Shown: in pieces, positions 16,903-25,397 of the stretch
Position numbering within the stretch: position 1 is the stretch's first letter
Layout: every line of letters starts with the position of its first letter
Assembly (NCBI GenBank): GCA_030698765.1
Contig: JAUYMF010000172.1
Location: forward strand, 1 to 38,328
DNA from: Dehalococcoidales bacterium
GTDB taxonomy: Bacteria; Chloroflexota; Dehalococcoidia; Dehalococcoidales; UBA2162
Reading direction: 5' to 3'
DNA: 38,328 nt
Notes under the pieces: generated by a model
What the model saw: the letters and a program-made list of their open reading frames with translations, nothing else
Database searches by the model: none
What the model was told of the DNA's origin: nothing
Position numbers and translations under genes: made by a program

Positions 16903-19900
16903 TTCTCGCCCCTCTTCTCTTTTCCCCCGGCTGATTCAGTCGTTTTTCCCGGTTTCTGCCTGACTTCACCGGCAGTCCGGGCCGTTTCTCCTGCGGTCTC
17001 TTTGTCCAGTGGTTTTATGCCTGCTTCCTCCTTTTCCTCTTCCTCGGCGGCCTCCAGCACCTGCAGGATACCCTGGAGTGGTACCGTAACCCAGTCGGGC
17101 CGGTTGTTGAGTTCGTAGTTTATTTCATAGATGGCTTTGTCCAGGAGGTAAGCATCCAGGATAACTTTCATTGATTCTCGACTCTGCGGCAGCACCGGCG
17201 TATTGGCCATTAAATCCAGATAAGACTTAAGGAAGGTAGCTGAGACCCAGAGATACCAGGCCTGCGCCCATTCTCTCAGCATCGGCAAGTCTTCGGTTCG
17301 GAGTACGGTTGACGTCTGACCCTGCAGGGCAACGTGAACGGCGTAGTGGAACGAGCGTATCATACCGGCGACATCACGCAGCGGCGAGCGTTTGATTTTC
17401 CGTTCCCCCAGGTGTCGCGCCGGCTCTCCTTCAAAATCAACGATGACGAAGTCATTGCCGGTATGGAGTATCTGCCCCAGGTGGTAGTCTCCGTGGCAGC
17501 GGGTACGCAGACCGGTAATCTTACGTCTGGAAATCTCCTGGAAACGTCCCATAATAGTGTCCTCCAGATTGAGAACCTTTTGGGCGTCGGGCCTTACTTC
17601 ATCAGGCAGATATCTGATGCGCTGGCGCAATAGCTGCAGCACTTGAATGGCGAAGCCTCTCATGCTATGGAAAAGGGACCGCTGGTAAGTTACCGAGAAA
17701 GGCTCGGGGACAAAGTTAGGGTCGTCTATCGCTGAGGCCAGTGTTAGATGAAGTTCGGCAGTGCGCTGGCCTAGAATCTGGGCGGAAACCAGGTAAGGTC
17801 CGATAGCATCGGCAGCCAGGAGAGGGACCGGGTCGTTACAGATATCAAGCAGGGAGAGCCCGGCGGGCATTGGCGCTATGGTTCCCGGCCTCGCCAGTAC
17901 CTCTTCAAAGTAACGCCCCAGCGAGTCCAGAGTGTATTTCCAGGCATCCTCCTCGTTAGGTACGAAGCCGTGCAGGATGCCCATGGTCAGTGATTCTTGC
18001 CGGCGGGACTTATATTCGATAACTCCGGCTACGGGAGCTACATTCGGAAAAGACTCTTTTTCAGTAAGAAATCTGCCAATCTCAAGCTCGGGGCTTACTC
18101 CTTCTTCCAGGCGGCGGAAGAGTTTTAGCTGGAACTGGTTCCCGTAAACTATCGATGTGTTGGTTTGCTCTCCACCGCGCAGAACGGACGTCACGGCGGA
18201 TTGTTCAACCGGCCCGCGTATCTGGCGGAAGACATTGCGTGTGTGAGAGGCGATAATATCTCCCTGTTCGCCCTTGAAACGGCGGTACCGTCCTATGGCT
18301 TTAAGCAGGGCATCGCGGAAGTTCTTGTCAAATACGGCATCGTAGATAACCCCCTCAGCAATACTGCCTTTGTTTCTCAATTTCAAATGAGCAATAAGGG
18401 CTTGAGGAGACTCGTTGATGACCTGGCTTGACTGTTCTTCTGAAGCAAAGGTAATCGGAACCAGGTAAGTCTCGGGTTCTCCCTCGGAGTACTCGACCCG
18501 TAGCAGGATAAAGTGGGCTACCGAGCTATCAAAGGGTATGGTAACTATATCCTGTATTTCGGTTGACCTTGTTTTACGCGCTTTTCCTCCAAACCAGCGG
18601 CGTTGTTTGATATAGCTTAATAAAGCCGTTTCAAAAAGGCGCCGTGTGCCCCGTCTGTACAGGTCTTTCCACTCTCCGGTCAAAGTCAGTGTCGGCACCG
18701 TAATCTCCGGTGGCGCTTTGCCTAAATCGAACTGTTCCGGTTTTACTGGTTCCATGAAAAACCAGTAAAAGGAATATGGCCCCAGTGTTAGCGGATATGG
18801 CCCTTCTCCGACGACAGGAAACTCTGTCTGTCCGAAGACCTCAACCGGTGTCCTGCCTCTAAACTCGGTGAGATTGAGACTGCAGTGTTGCGCCAGGCGG
18901 GAGAGGTTAGCCACTACCAGGATACACTCATCTTCATAGTGACGGAGGAAAGCCAGCACCTTTCTGTTTTCCGGCTGGAGAAAATTCAGGCTACCCCGGC
19001 CGAAGGCTTTGAAGCGCTTGCGCAGGGCGATGAGGCGCTTCATCCACCAGAGGAGAGAATCCCGGTTGTTCTGTTGAGCTTCCACATTGACGGCTTCATA
19101 ATGATACTCCGGGTCAATGTTAACCGGAAGATAGAGACGCTGAGGATTGCTGCGTGAGAATCCGGCATTGCGGTCAGTGCTCCACTGCATGGGGGTACGG
19201 ACACCGTTACGGTCGCCCAGGTAAATGTTATCTCCCATGCCGATTTCATCACCGTAGTAAATAATGGGCGTTCCCGGCAGAGAGAAGAGAAGGGCATTCA
19301 TCAGCTCAACCTTCCGGCGGTCATTATTGAGTAGCGGCGCCAGACGGCGGCGGATGCCGAGGTTGAGCCGGGCCTGTGTGTCATGAGCGTATACCCGGTA
19401 CATATAGTCGCGCTCTTCATCAGTAACCATCTCCAGGGTGAGTTCATCATGGTTGCGCAGAAAAAGAGTCCACTGACACGTGGGTGGGATGGGTGGTGTT
19501 TGCTGGAGGATATTGGTAATGGGGAAACGGTCCTCCATCCGGAGAGCCATAAACATACGAGGCATGAGAGGAAAATGATAAGCCATGTGGCACTCCCCGC
19601 CGTCGCCGAAATAGGCGACGGCATCCTCAGACCACTGGTTTGCCTCAGCCAGTAACATGCGGTTCTGGAACTTTCCATCTACCTTCCGGCGCAGTTCCTG
19701 AAGGAAAGCGTGGGTCTCCGGCAGATTTTCGCAAACGGTACCTTCCCGTTCGTAAAGGTAAGGTACGGCATCCAGGCGCATCCCGGAGACTCCCATTCCG
19801 AACCAGAAATCAATCACCCGTAGTACTGCCTGATGTACCAGAGAACTATCGTAGTTTAGGTCAGGCTGGTGCGAGTAGAAGCGGTGCCAGAAATAGGCTC

Positions 19901-20408
19901 CGGCCACCGGGTCCCAGGTCCAGTTTGAATTTTCGAAGTCCTTGAAGATAATGCGGGCTTCTTTGTATTTGTTGTGGTTATCGCTCCAGACATAAAAGTC
20001 GCGTCCCGGGCTTCCCGGCGCAGCCCGCCGCGCCCTCTGGAACCACGGGTGCTGGTCTGAGGTGTGGTTGAGGAGTAGCTCGGTAATGACTCGCAGTCCC
20101 CGGTAATTGGCCTCTCTGAGGAAGACCCTGAAATCATGAAGCGTCCCGTAGGAAGGGTGGACACCGGTGTAGTCAGAGACGTCATAGCCGTCATCCTTAA
20201 ACGGGGAGGGGTAGAAGGGAAGGAGCCAGATAGCGGTAACCCCCAGGTCATGAAGATAATCGAGCTTTTCGGTGAGTCCGGGAAAGTCCCCGGTGCCATC
20301 ACTATCGCTATCATAAAAAGCGCGAATAGGAAGCTCATAAATGACCGCATCCTTGTACCATAGGGGGTCGTCGTCACGCCAGAAGTACCTTTTATCACCG
20401 GTCACCAT
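16899..20408 (-). CDS. treS: Trehalose synthase-maltokinase fusion (TreS-Mak/Pep2)
   Basis: A 1169-aa bifunctional protein. Residues about 1-560 are GH13_16 trehalose synthase, interconverting trehalose and maltose: DAVIYELPIRAFYDSDSDGTGDF (about 19-41), GYDVSDYTGVHPSYG, nucleophile region GMRLDAVPYL (near 210), acid in MLLAEANQW (near 250), LRNHDELTLEM. Residues about 590-1110 are a maltokinase, which phosphorylates maltose to maltose-1-phosphate with ATP: catalytic loop HGDYHLGQ (His972, Asp974) and metal-binding DFEGEP (Asp near 990). The fusion channels trehalose into the GlgE pathway. The last 55 or so residues are a Lys/Glu-rich low-complexity tail of unknown role. AGAGG lies 9 nt before the ATG, and 50 bp separate it from glgE. 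Confidence 0.95.
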   Translation of the reverse strand: MVTGDKRYFWRDDDPLWYKDAVIYELPIRAFYDSDSDGTGDFPGLTEKLDYLHDLGVTAIWLLPFYPSPFKDDGYDVSDYTGVHPSYGTLHDFRVFLREANYRGLRVITELLLNHTSDQHPWFQRARRAAPGSPGRDFYVWSDNHNKYKEARIIFKDFENSNWTWDPVAGAYFWHRFYSHQPDLNYDSSLVHQAVLRVIDFWFGMGVSGMRLDAVPYLYEREGTVCENLPETHAFLQELRRKVDGKFQNRMLLAEANQWSEDAVAYFGDGGECHMAYHFPLMPRMFMALRMEDRFPITNILQQTPPIPPTCQWTLFLRNHDELTLEMVTDEERDYMYRVYAHDTQARLNLGIRRRLAPLLNNDRRKVELMNALLFSLPGTPIIYYGDEIGMGDNIYLGDRNGVRTPMQWSTDRNAGFSRSNPQRLYLPVNIDPEYHYEAVNVEAQQNNRDSLLWWMKRLIALRKRFKAFGRGSLNFLQPENRKVLAFLRHYEDECILVVANLSRLAQHCSLNLTEFRGRTPVEVFGQTEFPVVGEGPYPLTLGPYSFYWFFMEPVKPEQFDLGKAPPEITVPTLTLTGEWKDLYRRGTRRLFETALLSYIKQRRWFGGKARKTRSTEIQDIVTIPFDSSVAHFILLRVEYSEGEPETYLVPITFASEEQSSQVINESPQALIAHLKLRNKGSIAEGVIYDAVFDKNFRDALLKAIGRYRRFKGEQGDIIASHTRNVFRQIRGPVEQSAVTSVLRGGEQTNTSIVYGNQFQLKLFRRLEEGVSPELEIGRFLTEKESFPNVAPVAGVIEYKSRRQESLTMGILHGFVPNEEDAWKYTLDSLGRYFEEVLARPGTIAPMPAGLSLLDICNDPVPLLAADAIGPYLVSAQILGQRTAELHLTLASAIDDPNFVPEPFSVTYQRSLFHSMRGFAIQVLQLLRQRIRYLPDEVRPDAQKVLNLEDTIMGRFQEISRRKITGLRTRCHGDYHLGQILHTGNDFVIVDFEGEPARHLGERKIKRSPLRDVAGMIRSFHYAVHVALQGQTSTVLRTEDLPMLREWAQAWYLWVSATFLKSYLDLMANTPVLPQSRESMKVILDAYLLDKAIYEINYELNNRPDWVTVPLQGILQVLEAAEEEEKEEAGIKPLDKETAGETARTAGEVRQKPGKTTESAGGKEKRGEK

Positions 20409-20458
20409 ATCAATAAACCTCTTTTATAGATTATGCTATACCTGAAATTTAATCATGG

Positions 20459-22462
20459 CTAACCCTCTTTTTGCACCTGAAAGATGTGGGCGGGCATCCT
20501 TTGCGGGTTGAGTTCCACATAGTTGCGGGAACCCTGCCACCGGTAGCTGTTACCGGTCAGCAGGTCATGCAGCGCATAAGGTCTGCCGGGGTCTAACCCG
20601 AGTTCCTCAAGGGAAAGGTCAGTCCAGCCCGACTGTTGATGTCGATAGTCCAGGTTCACCATAACCAGTATCACGTTCGAGGCATCTGCCGTGCGTTTGC
20701 TGTAGCCGATGAGCTGGTCATTATCCACGGAATGGAAGTGAAGGCTCAGGTCACCCTGGAGAGCCGGGTTCTCGCGGCGGATGCGGTTCACGCCAGTGAT
20801 GAAGTCCTTCAGGCTTGCGGGGTGATTGATGTCCCAGTGCTTGAGCTCATATTTTTCCGAGTCCAGATATTCCTCGCTGGTGGTATCCTTGCGGCGGTTC
20901 TCACCGAGTTCGAAGGCGGGACCGTAGATCCCGTAGTTAGCCCCAAGGGTAGCCGCCAGTACCAGCCGGGTCATAAAAGCCGGCCTGCCGCCGTCTCTGA
21001 GGTAATCTCCGAGGATGTCCGGGGTATTGGGCCACAGGTTAGGGCGGAAGTACTCCCTCAGCCCGGTCCGGGTCAACTCGGTGAGGTACTGGGTAAGCTC
21101 CCACCTGGTGTTGCGCCAGGAAAAATAAGTATAGGACTGGCTGAACCCCAGTTTGGCCAGCCGGTACATAATCTTGGGACGGGTGAAGGCCTCAGACAGG
21201 AAGAGCACATCCGGGTGCTCTTCTTTGACCTCGCCGATCAGCCATTCCCAGAAATCAAATGGTTTGGTGTGGGGGTTGTCTACCCGGAAGATGCGGACTC
21301 CCTGTTCTATCCAGAAAAGGACCACACTCTTCAGTTCTTCCCAGAGCTCCCGCCAGTGCCCGGTCTCGAACTCCAGGGGATATATGTCCTGGTATTTCTT
21401 GGGCGGGTTTTCGGCGTATTGTATGGTACCATCCGCCCGCCAGCGGAACCACTCCGGGTGTTCTTTCACGTAGGGGTGGTCAGGCGAGCACTGGAAGGCC
21501 ATATCCAGGGCCACTTCAATGCCATATTCCCGCGCCCGGGCGATGAGATTGCGGAAATCATCGAAAGTGCCCAGGGAGGGATGGATTGCCTTGTGTCCCC
21601 CTTCTTCCGCACCGATAGCCCAGGGTGTCCCGGGGTCACCCGGTTCAGCCGTGGGAGAGTTATTCTTTCCCTTCCGGTTGGTGTGGCCGATGGGGTGGAT
21701 GGGGGGAAAGTAGAGCACGTCAAAGCCCATTTCTGCAATGTAGGCCAGACGAACCTCGCAATCCCTAAAGGTACCGTGCTTGCCGGGTTCCGGGGCACAG
21801 GAGCGGGGAAACATCTCGTACCAGGTACTGAACCGGGCCTGCTGCCGGTCAACCGTCACCGCCAGTTCCCGGTGGTAAGTAGTAGCAGACCTCCGGTCAG
21901 GGTACCGGTTCATCAGTGTCGTCACCTTGCTGTTGAGCGCCAGCCTTGTTTTGCTCGATTGTGGTTTCTGACCGGAGCGGAGAAAATCCGTCCATTTCTG
22001 CATGATTTGCCGGTTGTCCTGGCTGGCGCGCCGGCCGGCTTCCTCGATGAGCTTGGCTCCTTCCAGGAGGTCTACGGAAACGTCCTGCCTGGCCTCGACT
22101 TTTTTGACCAGGTCTTGCCGCCAGGTCTGGAACCGGTCAACCCAGGCAGTGAGCGTATAGCGGTACCGTCCCGGTTCAGTAACCGGAAAAGAACCGCGCC
22201 AGCGGTCATTGACCAGAGATTCCATGGGGGTTTCAATCCATAGCGGATTATCCTCACGGCGATATAAAAGAGCGGCGCGGAGAATATCGTGGCCGTCAGC
22301 GAAGATATCAGCCTCTACGGATACCTCGTCGCCAACAATCCGTTTGATGGGAAAATGCCCGTCATCAATCTCAGGGATTACCCCTTCAATGACGACCCGA
22401 TGGTTGCCATTTTCGTGTTGTGCGGTTCTAGCGCTTCTTCTGGCTCCGGTCACCGGTACCAC
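20459..22462 (-). CDS. glgE: Alpha-1,4-glucan:maltose-1-phosphate maltosyltransferase (GH13_3)
   Basis: Adds maltosyl units from maltose-1-phosphate to the non-reducing end of alpha-1,4-glucan; the committed polymerising step of the GlgE route. Family marks: an N-terminal beta domain (about residues 20-130) with a helical insert, YFPPIHPIGHTNRKGKNN (about 250-270), VALDMAFQCSPDHPYVKEHP, nucleophile region FRVDNPHTKPFDFW (Asp395), acid region FLSEAFTRP (Glu424). The frame begins with GTG at 22462, but a second GTG at 22453 has GAGGTG 6 nt upstream and may be the true start, giving 664 aa. First gene of the seven-gene operon, with a TATAAT promoter 33 bp upstream and divergent from the isomerase gene. 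Confidence 0.96.
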   Translation of the reverse strand: MVPVTGARRSARTAQHENGNHRVVIEGVIPEIDDGHFPIKRIVGDEVSVEADIFADGHDILRAALLYRREDNPLWIETPMESLVNDRWRGSFPVTEPGRYRYTLTAWVDRFQTWRQDLVKKVEARQDVSVDLLEGAKLIEEAGRRASQDNRQIMQKWTDFLRSGQKPQSSKTRLALNSKVTTLMNRYPDRRSATTYHRELAVTVDRQQARFSTWYEMFPRSCAPEPGKHGTFRDCEVRLAYIAEMGFDVLYFPPIHPIGHTNRKGKNNSPTAEPGDPGTPWAIGAEEGGHKAIHPSLGTFDDFRNLIARAREYGIEVALDMAFQCSPDHPYVKEHPEWFRWRADGTIQYAENPPKKYQDIYPLEFETGHWRELWEELKSVVLFWIEQGVRIFRVDNPHTKPFDFWEWLIGEVKEEHPDVLFLSEAFTRPKIMYRLAKLGFSQSYTYFSWRNTRWELTQYLTELTRTGLREYFRPNLWPNTPDILGDYLRDGGRPAFMTRLVLAATLGANYGIYGPAFELGENRRKDTTSEEYLDSEKYELKHWDINHPASLKDFITGVNRIRRENPALQGDLSLHFHSVDNDQLIGYSKRTADASNVILVMVNLDYRHQQSGWTDLSLEELGLDPGRPYALHDLLTGNSYRWQGSRNYVELNPQRMPAHIFQVQKEG

Positions 22463-22494
22463 CTCACGCAGCTATATTGTCTATGAATTATTAC

Positions 22495-22523
22495 ATTATA
22501 CCTTAATTGTCATCGGCTGGTAA
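22495..22523 (-). promoter_or_regulatory. Promoter of the glucan/trehalose operon
   Basis: On the minus strand TTACCA (22523-22518, 4 of 6) and TATAAT (22500-22495, 6 of 6) are 17 bp apart. Predicted start near 22488 leaves a leader of about 26-35 nt before glgE. It is back to back with the isomerase promoter. Confidence 0.6.
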
Positions 22524-22558
22524 CTGGTTTATATTCAGTCTTTTCTCCACAACAAGTG

Positions 22559-22587
22559 TTGAGAATTCCCGGCACTGACTATATAAT
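22559..22587 (+). promoter_or_regulatory. Promoter of the isomerase gene
   Basis: TTGAGA (22559-22564, 5 of 6) and TATAAT (22582-22587, 6 of 6) with a 17-bp spacer. The same TTGAGA/17/TATAAT arrangement recurs in front of the corrinoid adenosyltransferase gene. The -10 box is embedded in an inverted repeat. Confidence 0.72.
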
Positions 22588-22597
22588 CATATAGTCA
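22576..22597. promoter_or_regulatory. Inverted repeat over the -10 box, probable operator
   Basis: TGACTATAT (22576-22584) and its exact complement ATATAGTCA (22589-22597) flank a 4-nt spacer. The site covers the -10 hexamer and the expected start point of the isomerase gene, the classic position for a repressor. It lies about 75 bp from the -10 box of the divergent glgE promoter, so it could also influence that one. Confidence 0.65.
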
Positions 22598-22615
22598 TGC
22601 ACTTAATAGCGGGAG

Positions 22616-23686
22616 GTGAGTGAAATAGAAAATTTAGATGATATGAATCTTTTCCAGCGGCTTGATGCGGAAGGCATGCTCGTCCATCTGCGCAAGATGC
22701 CGGAATCATGCCAGCAGGCCTGGCGGACGGCGCTGGAATTCGACCTGCCGTCAGATTATTCACAGATTGAAAAGGTCATCATTCTGGGTATGGGTGGCTC
22801 CGCCATTGGTGGCGATCTGCTGAAGAGCCTGGCAACCGCGGAAGCCAGGGTGCCTCTGCTGGTGCACCGGGACTATGACCTGCCGGCTTTTACTGATGCC
22901 CGGACCCTGGTGATTGCCTCCAGCTATTCAGGAAGGACTGAAGAGACCCTTTCCGCCTTTGATAAAGCCTTGCGTACTCCGGCCAGGAAGCTGGCGATTA
23001 CTACTGGCGGTGACCTTGCAGACATTGCCGGGCAAAACGGCGTGCCGGTTCTTAGTATTGGCTACCAGGCGCCGCCGCGGGCGGCTCTGCCGTTCAGCTT
23101 TCTGCCGGTACTGGCTTTTCTGCAGCGCCTGGGATTTATCGCTGATAAGTCGGCGGATGTGACGGAGATGGTAAGCGTGATGCGCAGCCTGTCAGCCAGA
23201 ATCAAGGAGGACGTGCCCCTGTCTGCCAACCCGGCCAAGCGGCTGGCGACGAGGCTTTACCGTCACCTGCCGGTGGTGTACGGCGGCGGGGTACTGGCTG
23301 AGGTAGCTCACCGCTGGAAGACCCAGTTCAATGAGAATGCCAAAGCCTGGTCATTTTACGAGGTCTTACCCGAACTGAACCATAATGCCGTGGTCGGCTA
23401 CCATTTTCCGCAGGAACTGGCGCCACAGATAGCTGTAGTTCTACTGCGGTCGGCGAGCCTGTTCGATAGAATCAAGCTCCGCTATGATGTAACCTGCCAG
23501 TTGCTTGACCAGGCTAAAGTAGGTTATGAGGTTATTGATGCCGATGGTAACAGTCCGCTAAGTCAGATGATGAGCCTGGTACTTTTTGGCGATTATGTCA
23601 GTTGCTACCTTGCCTTTCTGTATCAGATTGACCCTTCACCGGTGGCGGTTATAGATTACCTGAAGAAGAAGTTAGCGGAGGGATAA
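22616..23686 (+). CDS. Bifunctional phosphoglucose/phosphomannose isomerase (SIS family)
   Basis: Interconverts glucose-6-phosphate or mannose-6-phosphate with fructose-6-phosphate; cytoplasmic. The 356-aa protein carries the SIS-domain signature GMGGSAIGGDLLKSL (about residues 57-71), SSYSGRTEETLSA (about 102-114), and the C-terminal family motif RWKTQFNENAKAWSFYEVLPELNHN with its Glu/His active-site candidates (about 238-262). Length is normal. The start is uncertain: GTG at 22616 overlaps its own GGGAGG, while the in-frame ATG at 22643 lies too far from it. It links glucose phosphates from GlgP (after a mutase not seen here) to glycolysis and sits divergently from the glucan operon. Confidence 0.92.
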   Translation: MSEIENLDDMNLFQRLDAEGMLVHLRKMPESCQQAWRTALEFDLPSDYSQIEKVIILGMGGSAIGGDLLKSLATAEARVPLLVHRDYDLPAFTDARTLVIASSYSGRTEETLSAFDKALRTPARKLAITTGGDLADIAGQNGVPVLSIGYQAPPRAALPFSFLPVLAFLQRLGFIADKSADVTEMVSVMRSLSARIKEDVPLSANPAKRLATRLYRHLPVVYGGGVLAEVAHRWKTQFNENAKAWSFYEVLPELNHNAVVGYHFPQELAPQIAVVLLRSASLFDRIKLRYDVTCQLLDQAKVGYEVIDADGNSPLSQMMSLVLFGDYVSCYLAFLYQIDPSPVAVIDYLKKKLAEG

Positions 23687-23922
23687 AGCCAGCGCGGTGT
23701 CCTTGCCCTGTTTCTATCAGTCCAGCTTTCCGGTAATGAACGGGAACGCTGAGTTCAAATGAGGCTAAATATCAACGCTGAATAATGAATAAAGCCATTA
23801 GAAGGTTGAATCTGCGCCCGTATCTATCCGGGTTACTGCCTCTATTTCTGCTGGCTCACTTCGGGTATTATCAGGCCGTAATAATCATCAAACCGGACAA
23901 AACGGCGGTTGCCGGGCTTAGA

Positions 23923-24915
23923 TTAGATGTCCCGGAAACTCCGCAGCTTCTGGAAATCAATCATACCGCTCTCGGCGATGTTCTCGATTTCAATTCCGGC
24001 CTCGGCGGCGGCTGCTGTAGGGTTAAGCCCGCCGAGTAAGACCATGCCCACTCGATTCAGCCCGACGCTGATCTGGCAGACCGGCTCGCTGGTATTACCC
24101 AGCAAGTAGACACCGTTAATTCCGGCTTCCCTGAGCAGGGTGGTCTTTTCCTCGACGATTGCCCTCGCCGGCGCGGGCAGTTCCCGGAAGTTGGCCAATA
24201 TCCGGCCAGTGCCGGTGCGGGCGGTTTCAGCAACTCTGGTCATCCGGGAGCGGATATACTGCTCCGAGGGGTCGATGGAGGTGCCGGAATAGTTAATAAT
24301 AGCCACGAAACGCCGTGGATGGTGGTCTCTGACCTCAAGGACTCCGCCGAACCTGGAATCGATAGGGACGCCGGCCTTGAGGAGTACCCCGTTGACGACG
24401 ACGCTGCAGACGGTACCGATGCCTACCTTGTTATCCGGGATGACCACCGAGCCGAGCCGTTCTCCTCCCGGGGCGATGGCTATTTTTTCGCTGACGCATA
24501 GTCCTGCCTTGAAGACCTCGCTCATCACCGCCATCGCTTTGTCAAAGTCCTTCTTATTAATGAGCGAGGTATTAATCGGGATCTGGCCGGTACGTGTCCC
24601 GGGGTCAAAGGTGGTGTGGAAAGCCAGTAGCTCCAGCTTTTCAATGATGAAACCTATCTGTTCCGGAGCCAGGGCTATCTTTAGCTCTTCGAGTCCCTGC
24701 GGGGTGAGCATTCTGCCATCACGTCCCAGTGGGTGGGTATAGCCCCGCTCATCGGTGATACGCAGGTGATAACGGATGGCCCTTTCACTGAGGAAGATGC
24801 CGTGGCGCTCCAGCTGGCGGGCAATGGTAATTGAACCCAGTGGTTCCGAGGATTCGCTCAAGACCTTGAGAATGGCGATTATCTTTCTTTCTGTGTCTGA
24901 GCCGGAACTTTGCAC
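23923..24915 (-). CDS. nrpR: NrpR-type nitrogen regulator, single regulatory domain
   Basis: A 330-aa transcription factor. Residues about 5-75 form a winged helix (KIIAILKVLSESSEPLGSITIARQL, then a recognition helix at SERAIRYHLRITDERGY). Residues about 80-325 match the NrpR regulatory domain (DUF128), with INTSLINKKDF, GTVCSVVVNGVLLKAGVP and FVAIINYSGTSIDPSEQYI. In methanogens NrpR represses nitrogen-assimilation genes and is released by 2-oxoglutarate; bacterial relatives are less studied. It has one regulatory domain rather than two. The start is GTG with AGGGG 5 nt upstream. The glutamate synthase operon lies about 3 kb away across the accessory island, so control of ammonia assimilation is a reasonable inference, not shown. 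Confidence 0.88.
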   Translation of the reverse strand: MQSSGSDTERKIIAILKVLSESSEPLGSITIARQLERHGIFLSERAIRYHLRITDERGYTHPLGRDGRMLTPQGLEELKIALAPEQIGFIIEKLELLAFHTTFDPGTRTGQIPINTSLINKKDFDKAMAVMSEVFKAGLCVSEKIAIAPGGERLGSVVIPDNKVGIGTVCSVVVNGVLLKAGVPIDSRFGGVLEVRDHHPRRFVAIINYSGTSIDPSEQYIRSRMTRVAETARTGTGRILANFRELPAPARAIVEEKTTLLREAGINGVYLLGNTSEPVCQISVGLNRVGMVLLGGLNPTAAAAEAGIEIENIAESGMIDFQKLRSFRDI

Positions 24916-24952
24916 TTTCTACCCCTTGTGGACTGCCGGATTGATTGGAGTT

Positions 24953-24961
24953 ATTATACCA
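24953..24961 (-). promoter_or_regulatory. Extended -10 promoter of nrpR
   Basis: TGGTATAAT on the minus strand: perfect TATAAT (24958-24953) preceded by the TGn element. The -35 at the right distance (TTCAGC) is poor, as expected for extended -10 promoters. The predicted start is about 30 nt upstream of the GTG. Confidence 0.6.
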
Positions 24962-25058
24962 TCTCGTCGGCAAAAGCTGAATAGCCGGTGCCAGGGGTTT
25001 TATTTGCGTTTGGTTGGTTATTGTTTTGAATGAGAGATCCTTGTCCTTCATTTCTGTG

Positions 25059-25134
25059 AACCTCACCCCCTGTGTCCCCCTCTCCTTGGTAAGGAGAGGG
25101 GGAGGAAAAGGAAAGAGGGGCGCCAGCCCCTCTT
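25059..25134 (+). repeat. Two-hairpin dispersed repeat, copy 1
   Basis: Begins AACCTCACCCCCTGTGTCC, then a 12-bp stem (25076-25087 with 25091-25102, 3-nt loop GGT), an A/G-rich linker, and a 9-bp stem (25113-25121 with 25126-25134). The same order of elements occurs in reverse at 27828-27901, and the first hairpin alone at 37541-37583. A REP/BIME-like family is the likely explanation. Confidence 0.75.
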
Positions 25135-25190
25135 AGGACTCCCATTCCAGTTCGAATCCAGCGTGCTCTACCAATTGGAATTGAAAGAGG
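25129..25190 (-). pseudogene. tRNA-like relic
   Basis: On the minus strand a D-arm-like string, CCAATTGGTAGAGCACGC (25178-25161), runs straight into TGGATTCGAAC (25160-25150), which resembles a T-arm, with no anticodon arm between. CCTCTT at 25190-25185 can pair with AAGAGG at 25134-25129 like a 6-bp acceptor stem, although that arm also belongs to the adjacent repeat hairpin. The T-stem does not pair properly. Probably a deleted tRNA fragment or a chance likeness; not a functional tRNA. Confidence 0.35.
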
Positions 25191-25304
25191 CATAGTCGGG
25201 ATGCTGTTCTTTTGATTTCAAACCCCTGTGTCAGTTATTGAAGGAAACCTTAAATATTAGGAAAACTAGGGTTTCCGAGTCAGAAGTGAGGGTGATATGT
25301 CAGT

Positions 25305-25355
25305 TGTGTGATTCATAGACATCATTTCAACTAGAATGTTGCTACGAATCACACA
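25305..25355. repeat. Interrupted inverted repeat
   Basis: TGTGTGATTC (25305-25314) and its exact complement GAATCACACA (25346-25355), extended by 3 further paired bases after one mismatch. It lies 43 bp beyond the lipoprotein stop. No T-run follows on either strand, so it is not an obvious terminator. The remaining sequence of 25191-25397 shows nothing else. Confidence 0.5.
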
Positions 25356-25397
25356 TATAACCGGATTCCTTAATGCTAAAAAGTCTTCGTCTTCCAG

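Noticed and set aside
20636-22243. Long plus-strand open frame (535 codons) opposite glgE
   Set aside because: It lies wholly antisense to a protein with clear GlgE motifs. The high-GC codon pattern of glgE leaves the opposite frame open; the translation shows no domain.
23785-24039. 84-codon plus-strand frame after the isomerase gene
   Set aside because: The first 45 codons have a hydrophobic stretch, but there is no good Shine-Dalgarno and the second half is antisense to nrpR. The 236-bp gap otherwise shows nothing.
25129-25190. Functional tRNA gene
   Set aside because: No anticodon arm and no properly paired T-stem; kept only as a possible relic.
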